Shown here piece after piece: positions 26,237 to 34,536 of a stretch of DNA of 64,000 bases. Origin of the DNA: Streptomyces sp. NBC_01497 (GTDB lineage Bacteria; Actinomycetota; Actinomycetes; Streptomycetales; Streptomycetaceae); NCBI RefSeq assembly GCF_036250695.1, contig NZ_CP109427.1, positions 7,626,001-7,690,000 on the forward strand. The letters run 5' to 3'. The notes below the pieces were generated by a model. The model had not been told where the DNA came from. It searched no databases and saw only the letters and a list, made by a program, of their open reading frames with translations. A program made the translations under genes and the position numbers. How positions within the stretch are numbered: position 1 is the first letter of the stretch; each line of letters begins with the position of its first letter.

Positions 26237-27343
26237 TCAGCGGGTGCCGACGGCGGCGCGGACCGCGCGCCGGGCGAGGGCGCAGTCGTCGTGCAGCCGG
26301 CGCAGCAGCAGGCGCTGCTCCTCGCCCGGCGCCAGCCCGCTCTGTGTCTGCGCAGCCGCCGCGCCCGCCGCGGGCGCCTCGCGCAGCGTGCGCTGCACGG
26401 CCGTCTCGTACATCCGGATCTCGCGGGTCAGCACCAGCATCAGATTGACGAGGAAGGCGTCGCGCGCGGCGGGCCCCGCCTGCTGTGCCAGCTTGCTGAC
26501 CTCGCGGCGGGTGGCCGGATCGTCGCCGAGGACGGTCCACAGGGTGGCGAGGTCGTAGCCCGGCAGGTACCAGCCGGCGTGCTCCCAGTCGACCAGGACG
26601 GGCCCGGTCGGCGACAGCAGGACGTTCGACAGGAGGGCGTCGCCGTGGCAGAACTGACGGGCGGTGTGCCGGTCGGTGGCGATGCCGTGCAGCAGTTTCT
26701 GCAGGTCGCCCAGGTCGCGGTCGGTGAAAAGACCCAGCTCGTGGTACCGGGAGATCCGCGACGCGTAGTCGAGCGGGGCGTCGAACCGGCCGGCCGGCGG
26801 CTGCCACGCGTTGAGCCGCGTGATCGCGCCGAGCACCGTACGGACGTCCGCGCGCGAGGGCGCCTGCAACGGGTGCCGGGACAGTGCGGCCGGACGGCCG
26901 GGAATCCTCTCCAGGACCAGCGCGCCGCCCGCCGGGTCGGCCGCCACCAGGCGCGGTACGCGCACCGGGGGACGGTTCCTGACGAACGCGCGGTACGACG
27001 TTATTTCGTGGCGGAACCGCTCCACCCACAGGGGTGACTGGTCCAGCAGGCACTTGGCGACGACCGTCGCCCGGCCGGCCGATCCCACCAGCAGGACGGA
27101 CCGGCCGCTGCGCCGCAGGACCTGCGCCGGGTGGAACTCGGGGCAGATCCGGTGCACCGACGTGACCGCCATCCGCAGCTGCGCGCCCTGCGGGCCGGAC
27201 AGGTCCAGCCTTCCGCTGACCGGGGCCGCGCCCGCGCCTGCCGGACGCCGCCCCTGGGCGGGGCCGGCGTACGGTCCACCACCGGGCATGATGGCGCGCG
27301 GCGAGCGGTACGGGGCGGACACGGCGGACGATGCTGTGTACAT
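26237..27343 (-). CDS. aminoglycoside-phosphotransferase-like (APH/choline kinase fold) protein
   Basis: A 368-residue kinase-fold protein. It has the Lys-containing strand [10 protein letters not shown], the catalytic loop [13 protein letters not shown] (Asp and Asn present) and the metal-binding VLVDWEHAG. Length is near that of small-molecule kinases. It is divergently transcribed from an NsdA-like gene across 234 bases. No antibiotic substrate can be deduced; similar Streptomyces proteins are of unknown function. The start ATG 27343 ([13 protein letters not shown]) was chosen over the longer frame because upstream codons are low complexity; the true start could also be the Met 18 residues inside. 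Confidence 0.85.
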   Translation of the reverse strand: MYTASSAVSAPYRSPRAIMPGGGPYAGPAQGRRPAGAGAAPVSGRLDLSGPQGAQLRMAVTSVHRICPEFHPAQVLRRSGRSVLLVGSAGRATVVAKCLLDQSPLWVERFRHEITSYRAFVRNRPPVRVPRLVAADPAGGALVLERIPGRPAALSRHPLQAPSRADVRTVLGAITRLNAWQPPAGRFDAPLDYASRISRYHELGLFTDRDLGDLQKLLHGIATDRHTARQFCHGDALLSNVLLSPTGPVLVDWEHAGWYLPGYDLATLWTVLGDDPATRREVSKLAQQAGPAARDAFLVNLMLVLTREIRMYETAVQRTLREAPAAGAAAAQTQSGLAPGEEQRLLLRRLHDDCALARRAVRAAVGTR

Positions 27344-27577
27344 GGGCGGGCCAGATCCCTTCGTGTTCCGACGAGTTGTGTGCGCCCCCCGCCCGGTAAA
27401 TCCCTCGGCACCCTGGGGAGTACGGAGGGCCACCGGGGCGGGAGGGCGCTTTCCTACCTGACACCGGTGCGCGGGTGGCACACCATCTGGCGCACCATGG
27501 CGAACCCTGGCGAATAGTCACGACGCATCTGCCAGGGGGCTACTGTCAAGTCAGCCGAGAACCTGGGGGCTTGAAAA

Positions 27578-29071
27578 GTGAGTGGAGAACCCAACACCCG
27601 CCTGTCGGACCTGTTCGGCCTGGCCGGCTGGTCCAAGGGCGAGCTCGCGAGGCTGGTGAACAAGCAGGCGGCGGCCATGGGCCACCCCCAACTGTCCACC
27701 GACACCTCGCGGGTGCGGCGATGGATCGACATGGGGGAGACCCCGAGGGATCCGGTGCCGCGGGTGCTCGCGGCTCTGTTCACCGAGCGGCTCGGTCGTG
27801 TCGTGACCATCGAGGACCTCGGGTTCGTACGCACCGGGCGCTCGGCGAAGCGGCGGGACGCCGGGAAGACGGAGAAGAACCCGGACGAACTGCCCTGGGC
27901 GCCGGAGCAGACGGCAGCGGTCCTCACCGAATTCACGGGAATGGACCTCATGCTCAACCGACGCGGCTTGATGGGCGCGGGCGCCGCGCTCACCGGTGGC
28001 GCGGCGCTCAGCGGCGCCCTGCACGACTGGCTCCACACCGACCCCGTACTGACCGCGGACGCTCCCGTGACGGACGACCCCCTGGGCGCCGAGTCCGCGG
28101 GTTTCGACCGCTACGAGGCCGCCCCCGTCGGCTCGCAGGAGATCGACGCGCTGGAACGCTCCGTCGAGGTGTTCCGGGCCTGGGACGCCGCACGCGGCGG
28201 CGGCCTCCAGCGCAAGGCCGTGGTCGGCCAGCTCAACGAGGTGGGCGGCATGCTCGCCTACCGTCATCCGGACTCGATCCAGCGGCGCTTGTGGGGCGTC
28301 GCCGCCAACCTGGCGGTACTGGCCGGGTGGATGTCCCACGACGTGGGCCTCGAACCCACCGCGCAGAAGTACTTCGTCATCGCGACCCACGCGGCGCGTG
28401 AGGGCGGCGACCGGCCGCGGGCCGGTGAGGCACTGTCGCGGGCGGCCCGGCAGATGGTCCACCTGGGCCGTCCCGACGAGGCACTCGACCTGATGAAACT
28501 GGCCTCCTCCGGTTCGGGGGCGGGAACCCTGCCGAGGGCGCGGGCCATGCTGCGGACCATCGAGGCGTGGGCCGAGGCGGCGATGGGGGATGGCCGGGCG
28601 ATGCGGCGCACACTCGGCGAGGCGGAGGAGCTGTTCGTCTCCGACCGGGCCGACGAGGAGCCGCCGACGTGGATGGACATGTTCGACGAGGCGGACCTCC
28701 ACGGTATGCAGGCCCTCGCCTTCCGTACGCTCGCCGACCACGAGCCCGCCGCCGCGACCACGGCACGCCGGCATGCGAGCGAGGCGCTCGACCTCCGGGC
28801 GAAGGAGCGCAAAAGGTCCACGATCTTCGACTACCTGTCGATGGCGTCGGCCTGCTTCATCGGGGACGACCCGGAGGAGGCGGACCGCTACGCGCGCCTC
28901 GCGCTGGTGTCGATGGGGGAGACGTCCTCGCACCGCACCTGGGACCGGTTGCGCGAGATGTACCGGCTCACCGGCAGGTACGCGGGGTACGGGTCGATCG
29001 ACGAGCTGCGCGACGAGATCGAGACCGCCCTGCCGAAGGGGCCGCAGCACCGGCGCCGCGCGAGCGTGTAG
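27578..29071 (+). CDS. NsdA/NsdB-like regulatory protein with TPR-type helical repeats
   Basis: A 497-residue protein. Residues ~10-75 resemble the N-terminus of Streptomyces NsdA (GWSKGELARLVNKQA, HPQLSTDTSRVRRWID, PVPRVLAALFTERLG), followed by LMLNRRGLMGAGAAL and a mostly helical TPR-like C-terminal two thirds (AGEALSRAARQMVHLGRPDEA and related repeats). NsdA and NsdB are known negative regulators of antibiotic production and sporulation in S. coelicolor; this is a member of that family but may be a paralogue. The GTG start follows GGGGG with 9 bases spacing. It is divergent from the phosphotransferase. Confidence 0.8.
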   Translation: MSGEPNTRLSDLFGLAGWSKGELARLVNKQAAAMGHPQLSTDTSRVRRWIDMGETPRDPVPRVLAALFTERLGRVVTIEDLGFVRTGRSAKRRDAGKTEKNPDELPWAPEQTAAVLTEFTGMDLMLNRRGLMGAGAALTGGAALSGALHDWLHTDPVLTADAPVTDDPLGAESAGFDRYEAAPVGSQEIDALERSVEVFRAWDAARGGGLQRKAVVGQLNEVGGMLAYRHPDSIQRRLWGVAANLAVLAGWMSHDVGLEPTAQKYFVIATHAAREGGDRPRAGEALSRAARQMVHLGRPDEALDLMKLASSGSGAGTLPRARAMLRTIEAWAEAAMGDGRAMRRTLGEAEELFVSDRADEEPPTWMDMFDEADLHGMQALAFRTLADHEPAAATTARRHASEALDLRAKERKRSTIFDYLSMASACFIGDDPEEADRYARLALVSMGETSSHRTWDRLREMYRLTGRYAGYGSIDELRDEIETALPKGPQHRRRASV

Positions 29072-29129
29072 GCCCAGCGCCTGAAGGGGCTGTCGCCGTC
29101 GTGATCCCGTCGCGCGCGAGGTCCGGGGG

Positions 29130-30527
29130 TCAGGTGGTCGTGGCCACCAGGAGGCAGGCGTCGTCCGTGCGGGGGCCGTCGAACTCCGCCGCCACGACGG
29201 CAGCGCAGTCCTCCGCGGAGCCGGCCGCCGTCAGTTGGGGGGCGAGCGCGAGCAGCCGCGCGACCGCCCCGGTGGCGAGCGCCTCTGTGTGCAGCACCAG
29301 GACATCGCCCGGCAGCAGCCGGACGTCGGCCTGCTCGTACGAGGCCCCCGGGGTCGCGCCGAGCAGCACGCCGTCCGGCTGCGTCAGCGCGCGTCCGGTG
29401 CCGTCGCGGAACAGCAGCGGTGCCGGGTGTCCTGCCTGCGCCCAGGAGAACGTCCTCGTGCCGGGGCGGTAGCGGGAGCAGAGCGCGCTGCTGAGCGTCG
29501 GCTGCTCCTGCGCGTCGATGAGGCGGTCGAGGTGGCCGAGGAGCGGGCCGGGTTCGATCCCGGCCACGGAGATGCCTCGCAGCGCACCGCGCACCATGGC
29601 GAGGGAGGAGGTCGCCGTCACGCCGTGGCCCGTGAGGTCGCCGACGGCCAGGAGCGTGTCACCGCCCGGCAGTTCGAACACGTCGTACCAGTCGCCGCCG
29701 AGCGGCGGGCCCCCCGCGCCCTGCGGGCAGTACGCCGCGACGTCGAGCGCGGCGGGGCCGCCGCGCCGCAGCCGTACGGTACGGCGGGCGACAGGCTGCG
29801 CACCGCCGAGGAACGGGCCGGCGGCGCGCGCGGGTTCGCGGGTCCGCGCGGTGCCGGCGACGCGGGAGACCGAGTCCCGGGACGCCCTGACCGCGCGCTC
29901 GCCGCGCCGCAGGTCGCTGACGTCCCGCACGACGGCCCACATGGACGCCGTGCAGCCGCTGCCGTCGAGGACGGGCTCACCCATCATGTGCACCGTACGG
30001 ACCTGGCCCGCGTGCCGGACGACGCGGAACTCGCCGTCGACGGGGCGGCCGTCGATCAGGCAGCCCGTCACCATGGAGGCGAGCAGCGCCCGGTCCTCCG
30101 CGAACACGAGTGAGGGGAGCTCGTCCAGCGACATGGGGCCGCTGGCGCGTGGCCGGTCAAGGATGTCGAACAGCTCGTCGGACCAGCTGACCTCGTCGGT
30201 CAGGAGGTTCCACTCCGCGCTGCCGACCCGGCCGGTGAGCGCCCCCGAAGTCGGGGCTGTCGCGTCGTCGGCCTCAGCCCCGGCCGGCGCGTCACTCGGG
30301 CGCCCGGCCCGCAGTTGGTCCAATTGGCCGCCCAGATCGTCCAGTTGGTGCACGGCAAGGTCGCACAGGGCGTGCTGCCAGCGCCGTAGCGTGTCGTCCT
30401 CGTCGGACGTCGCGTCCTGCCGCACCGCGTCCATCTCGCCGCGCAGGCGCCGGGTCTGCGTGATGAGCGCCTCCACCGCGCCACGCTCGGGCGAGGCGGG
30501 GCGGTCCGCGAAGAGGGGGGACGGCAT
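29130..30527 (-). CDS. PAS-domain PP2C/SpoIIE-type serine/threonine phosphatase
   Basis: A 465-residue soluble sensor phosphatase. A coiled-coil-like N-terminus (~20-75) is followed by a PAS fold (~95-210, GSAEWNLLTDEVSWSDELFD) and an SpoIIE-like PP2C domain (~240-465) with GGDWYDVF, VGDLTGHG and the terminal RTDDACLL aspartates that hold the metal. Such enzymes dephosphorylate anti-anti-sigma factors. No anti-sigma or STAS gene is adjacent. GGAG nine bases upstream fixes ATG 30527 rather than the 29-codon longer frame. Confidence 0.9.
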   Translation of the reverse strand: MPSPLFADRPASPERGAVEALITQTRRLRGEMDAVRQDATSDEDDTLRRWQHALCDLAVHQLDDLGGQLDQLRAGRPSDAPAGAEADDATAPTSGALTGRVGSAEWNLLTDEVSWSDELFDILDRPRASGPMSLDELPSLVFAEDRALLASMVTGCLIDGRPVDGEFRVVRHAGQVRTVHMMGEPVLDGSGCTASMWAVVRDVSDLRRGERAVRASRDSVSRVAGTARTREPARAAGPFLGGAQPVARRTVRLRRGGPAALDVAAYCPQGAGGPPLGGDWYDVFELPGGDTLLAVGDLTGHGVTATSSLAMVRGALRGISVAGIEPGPLLGHLDRLIDAQEQPTLSSALCSRYRPGTRTFSWAQAGHPAPLLFRDGTGRALTQPDGVLLGATPGASYEQADVRLLPGDVLVLHTEALATGAVARLLALAPQLTAAGSAEDCAAVVAAEFDGPRTDDACLLVATTT

Positions 30528-30624
30528 CTGGGGACTCCGATTGCGGGCGCGGTCGTCGCGTCTGGCTATGGACCGTAACGACTCTCGCACAGCCACCTGT
30601 GCCCCGTAAGCCATTTGGCAACAC

Positions 30625-30655
30625 TCGGTACGTGCATGCGACTGGCATATGTCAA
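30625..30655 (-). promoter_or_regulatory. possible promoter of the PP2C phosphatase
   Basis: On the minus strand a consensus TTGACA (30650-30655) is followed after 19 bases by TACCGA (30625-30630), about 100 bases before the start codon. The palindrome GCCATTTGGC (30609-30618) lies just downstream and could be an operator. Spacer length is slightly long. Confidence 0.35.
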
Positions 30656-30767
30656 GGGCGGTGGGGCGCCGGGGCGGCCTGCGATCGGCCCCTCGCCCGG
30701 CCTCCGGGTCGGCCTTCCGGTCGGCCTCCGGCAGGGCGCCCCTCAGTTCCCGGGCGCCCGCTCCTGC

Positions 30768-31268
30768 TCAAACGGCCTCCAGCGCGGCCTTCAGGTTGCG
30801 CAGGGTCGTCGCGATGTTCCGGCGCTGGAACGCGGCGAAGGTGTGACCGCTCGTCGCGATCCGGTCGAACGCGTTCGCCACCGGGTCGGGCCAGCGCCGC
30901 CGGTCGTCCGTCCACGTCTCGGTCACGAGGGTGCCGCCCGGCACACTCTCGAAGCGGTATTCCCAGGTGGCGATGGGCCCTCGCAGCCGTGGTGTGCGCA
31001 GTCCTATCGCCCCCACCCGGAAGGCGAACCGCTCACCGGGGTCCGCGGCCGACACCGTGCAGCGGGTGGTCCACGAGGCCGGGCCGCGCCGGTTGCGGCC
31101 GTCGAACACCATCCCCACCTCGGCGTCCCGCTGCCCTCCCCGCACCCGCGCGCCCAGGTTCTCCGGGCTCCAGTTCCCCATCTGCCAGACCCTGCTGACC
31201 TGTTCGTAGACCGCGAGCGGCGGCCTGGCGACGACGACGCTGTCCGAGACGGTGAGGGTGCGCGGCAT
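30768..31268 (-). CDS. SRPBCC (START-like) family protein
   Basis: A 166-residue polyketide-cyclase/START-like fold protein. VSDSVVVARPPLAVYEQVSRVWQMGNWSPEN is the usual N-terminal strand-helix-helix pattern with the W-SPE turn; PGERFAFRV, TWEYRFESV and TLVTETWTD supply the beta sheet; a long C-terminal helix closes the cavity. It binds a hydrophobic ligand, of unknown identity. It is divergent from the decayed epimerase gene. Confidence 0.85.
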   Translation of the reverse strand: MPRTLTVSDSVVVARPPLAVYEQVSRVWQMGNWSPENLGARVRGGQRDAEVGMVFDGRNRRGPASWTTRCTVSAADPGERFAFRVGAIGLRTPRLRGPIATWEYRFESVPGGTLVTETWTDDRRRWPDPVANAFDRIATSGHTFAAFQRRNIATTLRNLKAALEAV

Positions 31269-31364
31269 GGGGCTCCGATCATGCTACCGACGAGTAGGTA
31301 TGTGGGACGACCGTATCGCGCCCGTCGCGGGGCCCCGGCGGCCGGGCGCCACCCGGTCAGGATC

Positions 31365-32286
31365 CGGCGGGCCACCGGGCGCGCGGGGCGGGCCGCGGTG
31401 CCGAGCTGGCCCGCCGGGGCCACCCCGCCCGCCTGGTCGACCGCACGGGTGAGGGCCCGGCGCCCTCGGGCGTCGAGCGGTTCGCCGCGGACGTCGCCAC
31501 CGTGGACGGCGCGCGGGCCGCAGTCGCCGGGGCGGCCGTCGTCCACCACTGCGTCAACGTCGCCCACCACCTCCAGGTCGAGGTGACGCCCCGCATCCAG
31601 CGCGCCGTGCTCACGGCGGCCGAGGCGGCGGGCGCCCGGCTGGTGGTGCTCGACACCGCTCTACCCGTACGGGGAGGCGCACGGCGGGGTGATGACCGAG
31701 GCCACCGAGTGGCGCGCCACCACCCGCAAGGGCCGGATACGCGCCGAGCTGGACGAGGCCCGTCTCGCCGCACACCGCGCGGGCCGTGTGTCCAGCGTGC
31801 TCGGCAGGTCCGCGGACTTCGTCGGGCCCGGCGTACTCAACTCCACCTTGGGGCGGTCTTCGTGCCCGCGCTGAGCGGCGGGGAGGTCCCGGTGCTCGGG
31901 GACACCGACCTGCCGCACAGCTGCACGAACGTGGCTGACGTGGCGGCGGCTCTCGCGACCCTCGCAGAGCGCCCGGAAGTAGACGGCCGGGTCTGGCACC
32001 TGCCGACCGCGCCCGCCGTGTCCACCCGGGAGATCCACCGGATGATCGAGGAGCGCACCGGTGTGCCGCGGAGGACGGTCCCGCTCGCCGGGCCCCGGCC
32101 GTTCGGGCCCTTCCACCGGCAGTTCATGGACGAGTACGCCGAGATGTTCCATCAGCACACCGAGCCGCAGATCCTTGACTCGTCGGCCTTCGAGGACCGC
32201 TTCGGCCTCCTGCCCACCCCGCTGGCGCGACCTTGGACGCCACCGTCGAGTGGTACCGCGCCCTCGTGAGCGGTGCGGCCGCTTGA
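31365..32286 (+). pseudogene. frameshifted NAD-dependent epimerase/dehydratase (extended SDR)
   Basis: The protein can be followed through shifting frames. The Gly-rich start ATGRAGRA lies near 31377-31402, then AELARRGHPARLVDRTG to AGARLVVLDTALP (about 31405-31665). The next frame carries LYPYGEAHGGVMTEATEWRA to GPGVLNSTLG (about 31666-31850). The first frame returns with AVFVPALSGGEVPVLGDTDLPHS to FGLLPTPL (about 31852-32224), and a third ends DATVEWYRALVSG with a stop at 32284-32286. At least four small indels are needed, which argues for a pseudogene rather than one sequencing error. Intact homologues reduce or epimerise nucleotide sugars or similar compounds. Confidence 0.85.
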
Positions 32287-32298
32287 GAGGATGGCCGG

Positions 32299-33096
32299 GT
32301 GACCGATACCGCCGCTGTCCTCCATCACGACGTCGCGGGCCCACAGGACGGGCCCCCGCTGATCCTCGGCCCCTCACTCGGCACCTCACTCGACGTCTGG
32401 GTGCCGCAACTCGCCGCCCTCAGCAGGGCGCACCGGGTGCTCAGGTACGACCTCCCGGGGCACGGCGGCTCCCCGACGGCCCTCCTGCCGCACCCGGAGC
32501 CGGGCGGTACGACGGTCGCCGACCTGGCCGCGCTGGTGCTCGACCTGGCCGACCGGTACGGCATCGGGGCCTTCCACTACGCGGGCATCTCGCTCGGGGG
32601 CGCGGTCGGTACCCATCTGGCCACGCGTCACCCGGAGCGGGTGGCGTCGCTGGCACTGGTGTGCACTTCCGCGCACTTCGGCGGCGCGGCGCCCTGGCGT
32701 GAACGGGCCGCGCTGGTAAGGGAGAAGGGGATGGGGCCGGTGCTCGCCACGGCCCCGGCGCGCTGGTTCGCCGACCCGGAGACCGCCAGCACGCCGCGCG
32801 GTGCCGCCCTGCTCGGCGACCACGCGGCGGCCGACCCGGCCGGTTATGCGGCATGCTGCGACGCGCTCGCCGCGTTCGACGCGCGGGACGCGCTGGCCTC
32901 GATCGCCGCGCCCACGCAGGTGGTTGCCGGGGCGGGCGACGTCGCGACGCCGGTGTCGCACGGCCGTGAACTGGCGGACTCGGTGCCGGGCGGCCGTCTC
33001 GACGTGGTGGAGGGCGGCCATCTGGCGTCCGTCGAGCGGCCCGCAGAGGTCGCCGCGCTCCTGGTGGCCCATCTTGACCGGGTCGGGAATCCGTGA
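32299..33096 (+). CDS. alpha/beta hydrolase, 3-oxoadipate enol-lactonase-like
   Basis: A 265-residue hydrolase beginning MTDTAAVLHHDVAGPQDGPPLIL. The oxyanion region GPSLGTSLDVWVPQLAAL, YDLPGHGGS, the nucleophile elbow AGISLGG and the catalytic GGHLASVE match PcaD-type enol-lactonases of the beta-ketoadipate pathway. No other pca genes are nearby, so the physiological role is uncertain. The GTG is preceded by GAGAGG (32285-32290), which overlaps the pseudogene stop. Confidence 0.8.
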   Translation: MTDTAAVLHHDVAGPQDGPPLILGPSLGTSLDVWVPQLAALSRAHRVLRYDLPGHGGSPTALLPHPEPGGTTVADLAALVLDLADRYGIGAFHYAGISLGGAVGTHLATRHPERVASLALVCTSAHFGGAAPWRERAALVREKGMGPVLATAPARWFADPETASTPRGAALLGDHAAADPAGYAACCDALAAFDARDALASIAAPTQVVAGAGDVATPVSHGRELADSVPGGRLDVVEGGHLASVERPAEVAALLVAHLDRVGNP

Positions 33097-33097
33097 C

Positions 33098-33113
33098 ACT
33101 GGTCCATACCAAC
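33098..33113 (+). promoter_or_regulatory. DasR-like (dre) site upstream of the glucanase operon
   Basis: ACTGGTCCATACCAAC matches 12 of 16 positions of the remembered dre consensus ACTGGTCTAGACCAGT, keeping the TGGT and ACCA halves. It ends just upstream of a TTGACG -35 box. DasR is the Streptomyces GntR repressor responding to glucosamine-6-phosphate. Confidence 0.45.
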
Positions 33114-33116
33114 TCC

Positions 33117-33143
33117 TTGACGCGCACATGAGAGATGCCTTAA
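33117..33143 (+). promoter_or_regulatory. possible sigma-70-type promoter
   Basis: TTGACG (33117-33122) and TTAAAT (33138-33143) are separated by 15 bases. The surrounding bases are unusually A+T-rich for this genome. The transcript would pass through the hairpin at 33163-33197 before reaching the GH16 gene. Confidence 0.4.
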
Positions 33144-33162
33144 ATCAAGGGATGAAATAAGC

Positions 33163-33197
33163 GCCCGATGGCCGGCGCCCCCGGGGTGCCGGCCATC
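33163..33197. terminator. strong hairpin upstream of the GH16 gene
   Basis: Perfect 12-bp arms CCGATGGCCGGC / GCCGGCCATCGG close a smaller G/C helix. It can end transcription from the lactonase-like gene (stop 67 bases upstream). If the promoter at 33117 is active it would instead lie in the leader of the GH16 transcript and could act as an attenuator or stabilising structure. Confidence 0.7.
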
Positions 33198-33267
33198 GGA
33201 TGACTTCAGCATTGTCATGCACATGTCTTGACTGTCCCGCCCCCCACCAGAAGCGATGTGATGACCT

Positions 33268-34536
33268 GTGCGAACCCCCTGGATGCGAAGACTCGCACTC
33301 TCCGCCGCCGCTCTCCTGTGCGCCGCGGTCGCGGCGGTGCCCGCAGCCGCGACCGCCGCCCCTCTCACCCCCCGGGCGGCGGCCGCCCCCGCGGCCGGCA
33401 CGTTCAGCGACGACTTCGACGGTCCCGCCGGGCAGGGCCCCGACGGCAGCAAGTGGACCACCGAGACCGGCGACAACGTCAGCAACCACGAGCGCGAGTA
33501 CTACACACCGGGCAACGCCAACGCGAAGCTGGACGGGCAGGGCCACCTGGTCATCGAGGCGCGCAAGGAGAACCCCGGCAACTACCAGTGCTGGTACGGC
33601 CGGTGCGAGTACACCTCGGCCCGGCTCAACACCTCAGGCAAGTTCACCGCACAGTACGGGCACGTCGAGACCCGGATGAAGATCCCGCGCGGCCAGGGCA
33701 TGTGGCCCGCGTTCTGGATGCTCGGCAGCGACATCGGCAACGTCGGCTGGCCCGCCAGCGGCGAGGTCGACATCATGGAGAACGTCGGCTTCGAACCCGG
33801 CAGTGTGCACGGCACCATCCACGGTCCCGGCTACTCCGGATCGGACGGCATCGGCGCGGGCTACACCCTCCCCGGCGGCCAGGCGTTCGCGGACGGCTTC
33901 CACACCTTCGCCGTGGACTGGTCGCCGAACTCCATCACCTGGTCCGTGGACGGCAACACCTACGAGACCCGCACCCCCGCCGACCTCGGCGGGAAGAGCT
34001 GGGCGTTCAACAAGCCGTTCTTCCTCATCCTCAACCTCGCGGTCGGCGGCTACTGGCCCGGCGACCCCGACGGCTCCACGCCCTTCCCCTCCCAGCTCGT
34101 CGTGGACTACGTCCACGTCACCACCGGCAGCACCCCGCCCGGCGGGGGAGACGGCGGCACGCACACCGTCACCGGCATCGGCGGCAAGTGCATGGACGTG
34201 GCGGCCGCGAGCAACGCCAACGGGACGCCCGTACAGCTCTACGACTGCAACGGCTCCGGCGCGCAGCAGTGGACGGCCGGCTCCGACGGCAGCCTGCGGG
34301 CCCTCGGCAAGTGCCTCGACGCGAAGGACGGCGGCACGGCCGACGGCACCCAGCTCCAACTGTGGGACTGCTCCGGCGCGGCCAACCAGAAGTTCACCCC
34401 CAACGCGGCGCGCGACATCACCAACCCGCAGGCGAACAAGTGCGTGGACGCCACCGGCCAGAGTTCGGCCAACGGCACCCGCCTGCAGCTGTGGACCTGC
34501 ACGGGAACCGCGAACCAGAAATGGACGGTGAACTGA
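33268..34536 (+). CDS. secreted GH16 beta-glucanase with CBM13 (ricin-B) module
   Basis: A 422-residue exported enzyme. A signal peptide (residues 1-~31) is followed by a GH16 catalytic domain (~44-285) with the active-site strand GEVDIMENVG (Glu166, Asp168, Glu171) and WPAFWMLG. A Gly-rich linker (~287-297) joins a CBM13 lectin of three QxW-like repeats (AQQW, NQKF, NQKW; ~298-422). It should cut beta-1,3 or mixed-linked glucan outside the cell. GTG 33268 and ATG 33283 both keep the signal peptide; I kept the GTG. The stop overlaps the next start by one base. Confidence 0.93.
   Translation: MRTPWMRRLALSAAALLCAAVAAVPAAATAAPLTPRAAAAPAAGTFSDDFDGPAGQGPDGSKWTTETGDNVSNHEREYYTPGNANAKLDGQGHLVIEARKENPGNYQCWYGRCEYTSARLNTSGKFTAQYGHVETRMKIPRGQGMWPAFWMLGSDIGNVGWPASGEVDIMENVGFEPGSVHGTIHGPGYSGSDGIGAGYTLPGGQAFADGFHTFAVDWSPNSITWSVDGNTYETRTPADLGGKSWAFNKPFFLILNLAVGGYWPGDPDGSTPFPSQLVVDYVHVTTGSTPPGGGDGGTHTVTGIGGKCMDVAAASNANGTPVQLYDCNGSGAQQWTAGSDGSLRALGKCLDAKDGGTADGTQLQLWDCSGAANQKFTPNAARDITNPQANKCVDATGQSSANGTRLQLWTCTGTANQKWTVN

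Noticed and set aside
26237..27343. Aminoglycoside resistance gene
   Set aside because: The kinase fold is present, but nothing in the sequence or surroundings shows an aminoglycoside substrate; many Streptomyces proteins share this fold.
30703..30735. 12-base repeats (CCTCCGGGTCGG-like) downstream of the PP2C promoter
   Set aside because: Three imperfect copies of a simple G+C-rich unit; not distinguishable from low-complexity background.
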